From an uncultured Bacteroides sp. (GTDB lineage: Bacteria > Bacteroidota > Bacteroidia > Bacteroidales > Bacteroidaceae): a DNA stretch of 45,991 nucleotides. The number at the start of each line of letters is the position of its first letter. The first letter of the stretch is position 1. Made by a program: the position numbers and the translations under genes. Positions 24,570 to 33,546 of this stretch are shown here, piece by piece. The stretch covers positions 1 to 45,991 of the forward strand of contig URCM01000012.1 in NCBI GenBank assembly GCA_900546355.1, read 5' to 3'. Under the pieces are notes generated by a model. That model did not search any database, was not told the DNA's origin, and was given only the letters and a program-made list of their open reading frames with translations.

Positions 24570-25118
24570 ATGGACAATAAAAACTCTGCAACCACTATCG
24601 TGTTAGCTGCTATCGAAAAGAACGGTGGTAACCTTTCTTTCGACGAACTGGAGAGAGCCACCGGATTGGGTTTCACGGAACTGTCCACCGTTATCGGGCG
24701 ACTGATGAAAGAGGGTCGCCTGTTGGCACGCATTAATCATTTCGCCAAAGGCGCGTGTCTCTACAAGTCCTCGCAAGATGCCCTGTACGCACGGTTCATG
24801 GACTTGCTGTTCGTATATCACGGTTTGGAAAGAAGCGTGGCTTTCTACGCTTCCAAGATGTGTATCTCCTCCAAATACCTGACCACCGTGGTAAAGGCTG
24901 TTAGCGGCAAAACTCCGGCCGAATGGATACGGGAAAAAACCATCCGGAAAATTGAGCACATGTTATGCTATACGCAAATCTCCATCAAGGAAATAGCCTA
25001 TCGGCTTAATTTCCCCAACCTTTCCTTTTTCGGAAAGTATTTCAAGGCACAGAAAGGCATGTCGCCCAAGCGTTACAGAGAAACCCTTATCAATAACCCT
25101 CAATCTTTAAGCACATGA
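24570..25118 (+). CDS. AraC-type regulator with N-terminal winged-helix domain
   Basis: The protein has 182 residues. Residues 1-60 (IEKNGGNLSFDELERATGLG, then LSTVIGRLMKEGRLLARI) look like a winged helix similar to the DUF2582 family of Bacteroides. Residues 75-175 form an AraC/XylS double helix-turn-helix. The first helix-turn-helix is in CISSKYLTTVVKAVSGKTPA and the second in ISIKEIAYRLNFPNLSFFGK, followed by YFKAQKGMSPKRYRE. No ligand-binding domain is present. The stop codon overlaps the ATG of the truncated winged-helix ORF by 4 bases (ATGA). No TAnnTTTG box stands directly upstream. The targets are unknown; the flanking scar suggests accessory DNA. Confidence 0.75.
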   Translation: MDNKNSATTIVLAAIEKNGGNLSFDELERATGLGFTELSTVIGRLMKEGRLLARINHFAKGACLYKSSQDALYARFMDLLFVYHGLERSVAFYASKMCISSKYLTTVVKAVSGKTPAEWIREKTIRKIEHMLCYTQISIKEIAYRLNFPNLSFFGKYFKAQKGMSPKRYRETLINNPQSLST

Positions 25119-25171
25119 ACAAGGAACAGATTGGAGAAAACGCCGGCATCGTATGGCAAGGAAAAATATAA
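25115..25171 (+). pseudogene. truncated winged-helix (DUF2582-like) gene start
   Basis: The frame MNKEQIGENAGIVWQGKI stops after 18 residues. Its first 15 residues match the usual opening of DUF2582 winged-helix proteins (M-N-x-E-x-I-G-x-N-A-G-x-V-W), which normally have about 70 residues. It overlaps the AraC-like gene by ATGA, as a coupled second gene would. The rest of the gene is missing, and unrelated sequence follows. Confidence 0.5.
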
Positions 25172-25251
25172 TATGAATGTCCGCAATTAGCCAACGTAGG
25201 GGCGGGGGTAGCCCGGCCGTATGCGTCCAGGTGGATGTTTTCAGAAATGCG

Positions 25252-25365
25252 GAAATAATAAAGACATCGACAGGGCGTATGGCATCCATGCTGAACAGTC
25301 TCTTGGACAATTTCAGGATCGACAGCAAATTCAACGCTGTCCGGCTTTTTTATGAATATCCTTAA
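25252..25365 (+). pseudogene. fragment of an RteA-like sensor histidine kinase
   Basis: The frame ...EIIKTSTGRMASMLNSLLDN and FRIDSKFNAVRLF resembles the segment next to the phosphoacceptor helix in RteA-type hybrid kinases of Bacteroides conjugative transposons, where S-T-G-R-M-A-S-M-L-N-S-L-L-D-x-F-R-L-D-S is typical. Only about 35 codons remain; the frame upstream (from 25177) does not look kinase-like, and downstream it stops at 25365. It therefore seems to be a relic. The match is from memory of the family. Confidence 0.45.
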
Positions 25366-25367
25366 AT

Positions 25368-25405
25368 AAAAAAGAGATTGCAGGGGAAAACGCAATCTCT
25401 TTTTT
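25368..25405 (+). terminator. intrinsic terminator
   Basis: The arms AAAAAAGAGATTGC and GCAATCTCTTTTTT are perfect over 14 bases around a 10-base loop and end in a T-run. It closes the AraC-like region. Confidence 0.8.
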
Positions 25406-25810
25406 GTTAAGAGGCAAACGCTTTTGTCTCTTTCAGCTCAGACTTTCGCAAGCTTGAGCCGAACCAAAAACTATTACTATGAAAAACACTTAAAGTAACG
25501 CATATTTTTGTAATTAGGTTGCATAAAAGTGGAGTTTATTTTTGCTATTAAAATATTTTTAACACATAAAATTCAAGTTCTCGTGTTTGATAAACAAAAA
25601 TTCACACACCATGCTTAGAAGCTGTTTTGAATTTCTCCAAAAAGTTTTTCTTGGCTTGATGTATCCGTTTTCGTGTGTGCTTTGGGCGGTTTTTGGGTCC
25701 TTCCCGTTTCTGTCCTTCGTCAGATAGCCCGGCTATCTTCCTCATCACAGAAGCGGAAACGCCTCAAAAACTCATCCCAAAGCATCGCACGATAAATTCA
25801 AAACAGTTTC
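25406..25810. other. gene-free stretch before addB
   Basis: No coding frame is supported. The first 200 bases are AT-rich, with nothing I can name. The remainder is the palindromic repeat at 25615-25813. Confidence 0.5.
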
Positions 25811-25813
25811 TTA
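25615..25813. repeat. about 199-bp palindromic repeat reaching the addB stop codon
   Basis: The outer arms (GCTGTTTTGAATTT at 25621 and its complement near 25794-25807) match over 20 bases with two differences. Further paired blocks lie inside, including GTGTGCTTTGGG against its partner, GTTTCTGT/ACAGAA, and a central AGATAGC-CCG-GCTATCT hairpin. The whole could fold as one long stem. There is no ORF, so it resembles a MITE-like Bacteroides repeat. The right arm includes the TAA stop of addB. Confidence 0.65.
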
Positions 25814-28681
25814 TCTTTTACACAAATTCTTGAAATCGCAGAAAGTACACTTATCGGTAATAGCCGTTTGCCCGAAAGCGGTTTCAGGTGAAAAGATTTC
25901 TGTTATCAACTTGTTCAGATGTTCTCGGAACTCTGCTTCATAGCGGGCGAAGTCATACACTTCTTCTGCCTTTCCTTTACTACCCATCCGAATCACAGGC
26001 GTGTAGCTTTCCGAGGCGGCGTGGTGTATGTAGAGTAAAGAAGGAGCTACCCGGCGTGTGTCGTGGCTTTCACGAAGTTTACGACATACGATGGCGGCGT
26101 AAAGAAAGGTTTGGAACACATAGTTCGAACGTTTTTTATCGGGAGTGAAGAGCGACTCTACATCAGGAGGTGTATCAGCACTTCCTCCGGTTTTGTAATC
26201 TACGATGCGCAGGATGTCACCCTTTGCATCAATGCGGTCAATAATTCCTCCGATACGTGTCCGTAAGATTTCCCCTGCCGCTGATACTTCTAATTCTTCA
26301 TAAACGGGATATTCTGAAGCGGTAAAAGTAAAAGGTACATATTCCAAGTCTCTGCGCAGTAATTGTTTCACATAGCGTAGGATTACTGCCGAATTGATGA
26401 GCTGGATACCATTGTAGGAAGGCTTTTCTCCGGCCGGAAGATGGAAAAAAAGTCGTTTGAACCCATCGTCTACATAATTTTGTAGCCGTATGTCGTCTTT
26501 CAAGAGGGTTTCTATAGTTTGTTTGTCTATGTTTTTCCCATGTTTCGTAAGGTCTTTATAAATGTGTTCGGCGGCATCATGAAAAATACTTCCGAACTTG
26601 GCCGCGTCGATCTCAGATGATACTTCATCGGGGGCTTCAAGGCGTGCTACATATTTATAATAGAACTTCAGTGAACAATCCAAATAAGTATTCAATGCCG
26701 AGGGCGAAAGAACCGATTTGGGATTATAGCGTAGGTCGAATGTTTGCCACATACGGCGTAGCGTATTGACATTTTTTTCAATACGGATTAATTGAGTACC
26801 TTGAGGCGATTGGCCTGCTTCTAAGCGCAGCCGGCGTACAGAATATCCCCATTCGATAAGAAACTGGAGCATGAAACGCGACATTTCGCCCCGGTTTATG
26901 CCATCGGTAGCAGTATTAAAGACCAATGTCGCTTTTTCGGAGCGTTGCAGAAGACGGTAAAAATAGTAAGCATAAACAGCTATTTTATGGTCGATGGTAG
27001 TCATACCGAAAGCTTTCCGCAAGTTGTAGGGGATAAAGGAGGCATCGCTTCCTGTTTGGGGTAACTGGCCTTCGTTTACCGAAAGCATAATGAGGTGGCG
27101 GAAATCGAGATTACGTGTTTCCAATACTCCCATCACTTGTAAGCCGATGGCCGGTTCTCCATGGAATGGAATGCTTGAAGCCGCCATTACGCGGGTAAGC
27201 AGACGTTGAAAAGTATCCGGCTTCACATCGAGTTCTTTGTTTTCTATCAAAGCGTAAAAGCGGTTTGTCAAGGTGTATGCTTTGAAAAGGGCTTCACGGT
27301 AGAGTTGATCAAATGCGTCATTTGCTGGGGCCTTTTGCTGTTTGTAAAGAGTGGCGGTCAGTTCGAGTGTGGTTTTCAGCAGATGGCATAGTGCTTCGTT
27401 TGTAGTACGAGGCAGGAAAAACATTCCTAATATTTCGTCTTTCCCTAATTCGGATGGAAGAGGATAGAAACGGTTATCGCATACAAGGGTTTGTTCTAAT
27501 CGTTCTGCTTCGGACGAGAGTTTACGTGTATAAGGATGGCGCAGGAGACTGACTACCGATTCGAAACGGTATCGTCCGTTGCGTGCGTCGTAACCTGAAG
27601 TATGAAGTTCCAACAAAGTGTTTACGAAACTGTATACAGGGGTTTGCGAAAGAGGAAACCCCATTGTGATATTAGTATGCCTTATGTTTTCGGGAAGCGA
27701 GTGAAGCACAGGTTGAAGCAAGGCTTCGTTGCAGAGTACAACGGCGGTTTCCTTCTCTTCTACGGTAAGGTTTTCACGAAGCCATTGTGGCAAGTAACGT
27801 GCTTGTCCGTTTTCGGTAGGCGATTCTACAAAAGTGATGTCTTTGGGATGATTCAGGTTGTCGAATATCGAAGGAGGAAGTTCCGAAGGAAAGTCACGCA
27901 AATTACGACGGATAAACTCGCCTGCCTCATGGGGGGTACGTTCCAAATAGAAAATATCGTAATCCCAATAAAATAAAGCTTTGCCCGCCTCATTCAGTTT
28001 ATGAAAGAGGGTATGTTCTACTTTGTTTAATACGTTGAAGCCTACGAATATGTATTTCCGATAGGGGAGATTTTCCGTATCGAGTGTTTCGATGACTTTG
28101 CGGTACATCATTCCCTCGTAAGCTATGTTTTGGCTTTCAAGCAACGCTTTGTAATGGCTGTAAATATCGCCTAACGTATCCCATATCGAGATAAAACGTT
28201 GTTTCAGCTCGGTTACTCGGTCGATGGAAAAATTACGGAAAAATTGTGCTAAAGCATCTTTTTGTCCTTTCTCCAGAAAATCATAATTGTCAGTCAAGGC
28301 ATTCAAATCTTTCAGGTTACTGAATAGTGCTTGGGTATTTGCCAGATTTTTGTCTGCATCATCAAAATCGGCTATCAGCATTTCACCCCAAAAGTAGAAA
28401 TCATCGAGGGTTTCAGTGCTACCGGTCACTTCTCGGAATACTTTGTATAAGTCACATACCAATTTAATGGAGTCGCCTATTTGCCATGTAGCGCATTGGC
28501 GGAACAACTCGCTAATGCTAATATAAGTGGGCGACCAAAGCGGACGTTCACTTTCATGTGTCAAATATTCATTGAAAAACAAGCTGGCGCGCTTGTTGGG
28601 GAAAACCACTGCCACATCTGTAAAATCTCCATTTAGTTTTCTATATAAATCGTGTGCAGTCTCTTGTAGGAATGTTTTCAT
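25811..28681 (-). CDS. addB: AddB-like PD-(D/E)xK nuclease/helicase-like subunit
   Basis: The protein has 956 residues. The N-terminal half resembles an inactive UvrD-like helicase (VVFPNKRASLFFNEYLT at the start). The C-terminal part holds a PD-(D/E)xK nuclease core with LRIVDYKTGG. Four cysteines fit the AddB iron-sulfur staple: Cys669 in NTYLDCSLKFYYKYV, then Cys945, Cys948 and Cys954 in CTFCDFKNLC (C-x2-C-x5-C) at the very end. With AddA it would resect double-strand DNA ends for recombination, in place of RecBCD. AddA lies 90 bases downstream on the plus coordinate, upstream in transcription. The family call is solid; the Bacteroidetes form is divergent. Confidence 0.82.
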   Translation of the reverse strand: MKTFLQETAHDLYRKLNGDFTDVAVVFPNKRASLFFNEYLTHESERPLWSPTYISISELFRQCATWQIGDSIKLVCDLYKVFREVTGSTETLDDFYFWGEMLIADFDDADKNLANTQALFSNLKDLNALTDNYDFLEKGQKDALAQFFRNFSIDRVTELKQRFISIWDTLGDIYSHYKALLESQNIAYEGMMYRKVIETLDTENLPYRKYIFVGFNVLNKVEHTLFHKLNEAGKALFYWDYDIFYLERTPHEAGEFIRRNLRDFPSELPPSIFDNLNHPKDITFVESPTENGQARYLPQWLRENLTVEEKETAVVLCNEALLQPVLHSLPENIRHTNITMGFPLSQTPVYSFVNTLLELHTSGYDARNGRYRFESVVSLLRHPYTRKLSSEAERLEQTLVCDNRFYPLPSELGKDEILGMFFLPRTTNEALCHLLKTTLELTATLYKQQKAPANDAFDQLYREALFKAYTLTNRFYALIENKELDVKPDTFQRLLTRVMAASSIPFHGEPAIGLQVMGVLETRNLDFRHLIMLSVNEGQLPQTGSDASFIPYNLRKAFGMTTIDHKIAVYAYYFYRLLQRSEKATLVFNTATDGINRGEMSRFMLQFLIEWGYSVRRLRLEAGQSPQGTQLIRIEKNVNTLRRMWQTFDLRYNPKSVLSPSALNTYLDCSLKFYYKYVARLEAPDEVSSEIDAAKFGSIFHDAAEHIYKDLTKHGKNIDKQTIETLLKDDIRLQNYVDDGFKRLFFHLPAGEKPSYNGIQLINSAVILRYVKQLLRRDLEYVPFTFTASEYPVYEELEVSAAGEILRTRIGGIIDRIDAKGDILRIVDYKTGGSADTPPDVESLFTPDKKRSNYVFQTFLYAAIVCRKLRESHDTRRVAPSLLYIHHAASESYTPVIRMGSKGKAEEVYDFARYEAEFREHLNKLITEIFSPETAFGQTAITDKCTFCDFKNLCKR

Positions 28682-28771
28682 TTTGTCTGTTGCTTTAGTA
28701 TTAATTATAGGAGGGTATTGCTTACTCGGGAAGATTGTAATGGACTTGCTTCCTTAATCAGCCTTACCTTC

Positions 28772-31700
28772 TTATATTTTCTCCAATTCATTTTCAAACA
28801 CATACCACAGATATCCTTTTACATCGGCATATCCCATTTTATTGAGCAGTTCCATGTATTCTTTTACCTGCGCGCGGTAGATGCCTTTTTTCTTTCCGAA
28901 CTTAAAATCTACCACCGTTACTTGTCCGTCTTTCATCATTACACGGTCGGGACGCCGGGTTTGGAGATTGCCGGTTTCATCGGTATAGATAATGCTGCAT
29001 TCGCTATAAAGTGCTTGGGTTCCATTATACCAATCTTTTACTTGCGGATGGGCAAGCGCGCGGCGTGCCAATTGTTCGATACGGCAAGCTTGGGCATCCG
29101 ACTCTATTACGCCTTCGAATGTAAGATTAGCGATGGCTTCGGGCAAATCGGCTTCGGTCTTGATAGAAGCGAATACCTGATGCAAGAGCTGGCCTTGGCG
29201 GATGGAACGCATTTGCTCTTCCGTTTCATCGTCTTCTCCCTCGATAAAATCTGCCGAACGGTTCGATTGCTTGAACTCTATAGGAGTTTCTATCGATTCT
29301 ACATGTATGGAAAGTTTTTCGGGAGAAGCTCCTAATGGATTATCTGATTGCTGCGCTTTCACTTCTGCTGAAGGACAGAGTGTACCTAAGGTATAAACCG
29401 TGGGCGATGTTTCATCAAGAGCCTCATCTTTCGCATCCCATACCTTCAAATCAGGAACAGTCTGGGAAAGCAGTTCTGATACGGAACCTTTTTGCCCTGC
29501 CTTGCTCCAAATAATCAGATTCTTGCAGGCGCGGGTAAATGCCACGTAAAGCAAGTTCAGGTTGTCTACCCATAACTGAAGACGTTCATCGTGGTAGCTG
29601 TCCCGATAGACAGAATCTGCCATTGCCGACGAGTAATTTACGGGTACGATGTCCAGCTCGTTGAACGGAGCAATATCGGTTTCTTTTCCGGTTCCGGCCA
29701 CCGAACACCATATCAGGTGATTGTTCGTCTCGTTTTCCATCTTCCAGTCACAGAAAGGAAGGAGCACGGTATGAAATTCCAATCCTTTTGATTTATGGAT
29801 AGAGAGGATGCGGATACCGTCTATTTCACCCGAAGGAATGGTTTTTTCATGTAAGCGCTCGTCCCACCAAGCGATGAAAGCGGTCAGTTCCGACGAATGT
29901 TCTTCCACATATTCGGTTACAGCATCATAGAAAGCACATAAATAAGCATCTTGATGGTTTATCTTGTGCATATCGAAGAGGAGGAAGAGTTTCTCCAACA
30001 GCTCGTATAAGGGCATCAGACGTAATTCTTCTTGTTGCGCGATGAACGATTCGGGCAGGAATTTTCCAGTTTCATCTTGCAGGATATGGTTCAATCCGAT
30101 GTCGGTGTGGAGGATTTCATATTGGTAGGCTACGGCAAGGCGTGCTCCGGCAATACGGTCTTCAGGAACAGCGAGCAGACGTAATCCATCCATCATCATA
30201 CATACAGCCGTCGAAGCATCCAGACGAAAAGCCTCGTCCGACACGATACGGTAAGATGTATGTTTGTCAAAATAATCGGCTATGGCAGGGATAGACTTGT
30301 TTTTGCGCACCAAGATAGCAATGTCGGTGGTGTGTATGCCAGCTGCAACGAGCCGTTCCACCTCATTAGCCAGTTCTTCCAAAGTAGCTTCGGCATAAGG
30401 AAGCTCTTGAGAACCGGGCAGGAAAGTGAGGCGTACGTATCCTTGTTCGTCTTGCTTGGCGGTTTGTTGGCATACGTCGCTATAAGCATTTAACAATTGC
30501 AGGCAGGTTTGTCCCGTTTCGTCTTCATGACGGTGGTTCAAGATTTGTACGGCAGCGGTGAATATAGCATTGTTAAAAAGGACGATGCGTGCTTCACTTC
30601 GCCAATTGGTTTTCAGAGTCTGTTCGTGGATACGTAGGGTAGGGTCGTCACCCAGTCCTGCCAAAATCTTCCAGTCTCCATTGCGCCAACGGTAGATGCT
30701 CTGTTTGATATCACCTACAATCAGGCTGCCTTCCCGCTGAGAGAGACTTTCTTCTAAAAGCAGATGAAAGTTCTCCCATTGCATCCGTGAGGTATCTTGA
30801 AATTCGTCTATCATCACCGTATCAATAGCAGTACCTATTTTTTCGTAGATAAATGCTGCGTCGCCTTCGCGCATCAGACTATGTAGTAAAGCGTTGGTGT
30901 CAGCAAGCAAGAAGCGGTTATGTTGTTGGTTTTGAAGACGTAATTCCTCATCGATGTGTGCAAGAAGGCGTAAGTTGTTCAAGTGGCGCAGCGATAGGTT
31001 ACACGAGTTGACAATCAGGTTGTTTTTCGGGCGGAATGCTTCAGCAGTGGCGAGCAATGGCAGCAGTTCGGAAGAAGCAAGATCAAGAATATCAGCACGG
31101 CGTGGCGATGTCTTTGTAGCCCAGTTTTCTGCGCTTTCCAAGCATTTTTCTACGGTAGCGTTACGGATTTTTTCCGTCAAGTCGCCGTTTGCCAGTTTGG
31201 CGAAGTAACTGCCGATGCCTCGTTTGCCGTTCTTTAATTCTTCTGGAGCCAAGCCTTTCATTTCCAGCAAGCCTTCAAATTGCTCACTGAACCCTTTCAT
31301 TTCCTCTAATGCGTCTTGGCGGATGTTTTGCACCTGTTTGCGGTATGCCGGAATAAACGCCGGGTCTGCCAGCTTGCGTCGCAATCCTTCACCTCTTTCA
31401 ATGTAACTTTCATTTAAGATATTACGTCCGAAACTTTTTATTTCGCCCGATATGTCCCAACGTTTATCATCCGAAATACGTTCGTCGATATATTCCAACA
31501 ACCAATCCAATACAGGCGACAGGCGGTCCAGTTTTTCTATCATCGCATCTACAGCATCAGAGAGAGCATCGGTATCATTTAGTTCTATCGTCATGTTAGC
31601 CCCCAGTTCCAGTTCTCGTGCCAAGTTACGCAGCACGGCCTGAAAGAACGAATCAATCGTTTCGATACGGAACCGGTTGTAATCGTGTACGATATTTTCT

Positions 31701-31990
31701 AATGCTTTTTGTGCCGATTGCCGGATGATTTCTTCACTTTTAGAACATACTTTTTTCAGTTCGGCGAGGTATCCGTCTGATGTCTTCAGACCGTGAGCCA
31801 ATCCATAGAGTTGCTCCAAGATGCGGGTTTTCATTTCAGCGGTCGCCTTATTGGTAAAGGTTACGGCCAAGATGCGGCGATAGGCTGTAGGGTCTTCTAT
31901 CAGTTGCCGGATGTATTGTACGGCAAGTGTGAAGGTTTTTCCCGAACCTGCCGATGCTTTATAAACTAATAATTGCGGATAGTCTGTCAT
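28772..31990 (-). CDS. addA: AddA-like UvrD helicase/nuclease
   Basis: The protein has 1072 residues from the ATG at 31990; a longer frame would use a TTG four codons upstream. Walker A is ASAGSGKTFTLA near residue 12, followed by LAVTFTNKATAEMKTRI (motif Ia). Walker B/motif II is in VMIDEFQDTSRMQWENF. Later superfamily 1 motifs are LIVGDIKQSIYRWRNGD and IRILSIHKSKGLEFHTVLLP. The C-terminal nuclease includes RPDRVMMKDGQVTVVDFKFG, with the D-x-K signature. It translocates on DNA and cuts one strand as part of AddAB. Just upstream sit a TATCTTTG box and the 23-bp repeat array. Confidence 0.88.
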   Translation of the reverse strand: MTDYPQLLVYKASAGSGKTFTLAVQYIRQLIEDPTAYRRILAVTFTNKATAEMKTRILEQLYGLAHGLKTSDGYLAELKKVCSKSEEIIRQSAQKALENIVHDYNRFRIETIDSFFQAVLRNLARELELGANMTIELNDTDALSDAVDAMIEKLDRLSPVLDWLLEYIDERISDDKRWDISGEIKSFGRNILNESYIERGEGLRRKLADPAFIPAYRKQVQNIRQDALEEMKGFSEQFEGLLEMKGLAPEELKNGKRGIGSYFAKLANGDLTEKIRNATVEKCLESAENWATKTSPRRADILDLASSELLPLLATAEAFRPKNNLIVNSCNLSLRHLNNLRLLAHIDEELRLQNQQHNRFLLADTNALLHSLMREGDAAFIYEKIGTAIDTVMIDEFQDTSRMQWENFHLLLEESLSQREGSLIVGDIKQSIYRWRNGDWKILAGLGDDPTLRIHEQTLKTNWRSEARIVLFNNAIFTAAVQILNHRHEDETGQTCLQLLNAYSDVCQQTAKQDEQGYVRLTFLPGSQELPYAEATLEELANEVERLVAAGIHTTDIAILVRKNKSIPAIADYFDKHTSYRIVSDEAFRLDASTAVCMMMDGLRLLAVPEDRIAGARLAVAYQYEILHTDIGLNHILQDETGKFLPESFIAQQEELRLMPLYELLEKLFLLFDMHKINHQDAYLCAFYDAVTEYVEEHSSELTAFIAWWDERLHEKTIPSGEIDGIRILSIHKSKGLEFHTVLLPFCDWKMENETNNHLIWCSVAGTGKETDIAPFNELDIVPVNYSSAMADSVYRDSYHDERLQLWVDNLNLLYVAFTRACKNLIIWSKAGQKGSVSELLSQTVPDLKVWDAKDEALDETSPTVYTLGTLCPSAEVKAQQSDNPLGASPEKLSIHVESIETPIEFKQSNRSADFIEGEDDETEEQMRSIRQGQLLHQVFASIKTEADLPEAIANLTFEGVIESDAQACRIEQLARRALAHPQVKDWYNGTQALYSECSIIYTDETGNLQTRRPDRVMMKDGQVTVVDFKFGKKKGIYRAQVKEYMELLNKMGYADVKGYLWYVFENELEKI

Positions 31991-32014
31991 ATCTTGTCTC
32001 AAATTGTTTCTCTA

Positions 32015-32022
32015 CAAAGATA
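32015..32022 (-). promoter_or_regulatory. -7 promoter box (TATCTTTG) for addA
   Basis: Exact TAnnTTTG match, 24 bases before the addA ATG. The -33 position is not clear. Confidence 0.5.
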
Positions 32023-32105
32023 ATGGTTGCGGATTGAATTATCCCTATTAACCGGAACAAAAAATCAATGAATTTCGCATTTGTCATTTGACTGGCTATA
32101 TAAAC

Positions 32106-32220
32106 GCAGTAGTACTTACTTTGCCTATGAAGTATATATCCGTGGACGGTTGCAGTATATATTAAACCGCCCATGCAGTATATATTCATTTTCTGTGGGT
32201 ATATATTGGCTGGGGACGGT
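32106..32220. repeat. array of 23-bp units with core GTATATAT, upstream of addA
   Basis: Units start at 32106 (degenerate, GCAGTAGTACT), 32129, 32152 and 32175, and a shorter one near 32198. The core reads GCAGTATATAT or a close variant; the remaining 12 bases differ between units. GGACGGTT at the end of one unit and AACCGCCC in the next can pair across a core. Its near edge lies 84 bases upstream of the addA -7 box. A second array occurs upstream of serB. The 12-base gaps are too short and variable for CRISPR spacers. Confidence 0.7.
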
Positions 32221-32288
32221 AAATTACCCGCGTAAAGTCGGGAGTGCACCGACAGAAAACATGAAATGGCTGTGTACGGTAAAAAATA

Positions 32289-32327
32289 AACGCAGAGACA
32301 TCCTGGCGTAACGTATGTCTCTGCGTT
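32289..32327 (-). terminator. intrinsic terminator of lptG
   Basis: The perfect 13-base arms AACGCAGAGACAT and ATGTCTCTGCGTT are followed on the minus strand by a TATTTTTT run. Confidence 0.8.
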
Positions 32328-32350
32328 CGATTGGTTGTATTGCCTGCTAT

Positions 32351-33532
32351 TTACTTCGGTGCTTTATGATATAGATAAATCGCGATAAACAGATAAAGGA
32401 TATTCGGAATCCATACCGCAATGGCAGGCGGCATATTGCCGTTGATGGCAAAAGTAGACGAAATGGTCTGGAACAGGATGTACGAGAAACTCAATGCCAA
32501 TCCGATACCTAAATGCAATCCCATTCCACCCTTCACCTTCCGCGACGAAAGCGACAATCCGATAGCCGTCAAGATAAAAGCGGCAAACGACATGGCTATC
32601 CGTCGATGATACTCGACTTCGAATTCCTTGATGTTGGCAAAGCCACGTTGTTTTTGTTTTTGGATATAATCGCGCAGTTGCGGACTGGTCATGGTTTCTT
32701 GCTGTCCGCGCGTGATAAGGAAGTCTTGCGGTTCCATCTTGATGATAGAGTCTATTCGATCGCCACGTGTTATGATTTCCTTCATTCCACGCATTTCCCG
32801 TATCATGTAGTCGCGGATAATCCATTTATGATACGAAGCGGTGTCATACGTTACCCGACGAGCCGTAAGGTGTGACACCAGCTTATGGTCTTCGAACTTG
32901 TCGAGTGAAAACCGGTATCCGGTTTTATTATAGTTTTCGTAACGTTCCATATAAGCCACCACTCCCGTATCTACCTCCAACTGGATATTGCGTGCATAGT
33001 CTGCCGACTTTTTCTTTTTATACAGTTCTTCAAACTTCAGCCGGGTGACACTTCCGGTCGGAATCACTTCGGTGCCTAACACGAAAGTGACCGCCGAGAT
33101 GATAGCGGCTGAAATCATGTAAGGTACCATCAGTCGCTTGAAACTCATACCCGTAGAAAACATAGCGATGATTTCTGAATTCTCTGCCAGCTTCGAGGTA
33201 AAGAATATCACGGCAATGAAGACAAACAAGGGACTGAACAGGTTTGTATAATACGGGATGAAGTTCAGGTAGTAATCGAAGACAATGGCTTCCAACGGTG
33301 CCTTGTTGTTGATGAAACGGTCGATATTCTCGTTGACGTCAAACACTACCGCAATAGAGATAATCAAAGCAATAGCAAAGAAATACGTCCCCAAGAACTT
33401 GACAATGATATAGCGGTCTATCCGCTTCAGCCATTTTTGTCCGAATATAGGTTTCAAGGCTGCCAAGATAGCGTTTGGTTTGGACGAGTTTACCTGGAGC
33501 AATTTCTGTTTCAGTTTATCGAAGAGTTTCAT
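32351..33532 (-). CDS. LptF/LptG (YjgP/YjgQ) family permease
   Basis: The 393-residue protein belongs to the inner-membrane part of the lipopolysaccharide exporter LptB2FG. The first helix follows IDRYIIVKFLGTYFFAIALI. Two more helices are near residues 100-140, and the periplasmic jellyroll domain spans about 160-280. The C-terminal helices include FAAFILTAIGLSLSSRKVKG and ANSTI-like hydrophobic stretches to the end. It pulls lipopolysaccharide out of the inner membrane together with its partner LptF/G and ATPase LptB, which are not in the window. Its start is 14 bases after the tgt stop, so the two form an operon. LptG versus LptF is not certain. Confidence 0.85.
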   Translation of the reverse strand: MKLFDKLKQKLLQVNSSKPNAILAALKPIFGQKWLKRIDRYIIVKFLGTYFFAIALIISIAVVFDVNENIDRFINNKAPLEAIVFDYYLNFIPYYTNLFSPLFVFIAVIFFTSKLAENSEIIAMFSTGMSFKRLMVPYMISAAIISAVTFVLGTEVIPTGSVTRLKFEELYKKKKSADYARNIQLEVDTGVVAYMERYENYNKTGYRFSLDKFEDHKLVSHLTARRVTYDTASYHKWIIRDYMIREMRGMKEIITRGDRIDSIIKMEPQDFLITRGQQETMTSPQLRDYIQKQKQRGFANIKEFEVEYHRRIAMSFAAFILTAIGLSLSSRKVKGGMGLHLGIGLALSFSYILFQTISSTFAINGNMPPAIAVWIPNILYLFIAIYLYHKAPK

Positions 33533-33546
33533 CGGTATATTCTATT

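Larger units (their letters stand above)
31991..32350. other. 360-base region between lptG and addA
   Basis: It holds the addA promoter box, a stretch shared in degenerate form with the serB upstream region, the 23-bp array and the lptG terminator. A minus-strand frame (about 31959-32192) crosses the array but has no domain of its own. Confidence 0.5.

Noticed and set aside
28718..29335. 205-codon plus-strand frame opposite addA
   Set aside because: Lies antisense to conserved AddA nuclease sequence; residues look like a shadow.
32106..32220. Array considered as CRISPR
   Set aside because: Only 12 variable bases between 11-base cores, imperfect cores, no cas genes.
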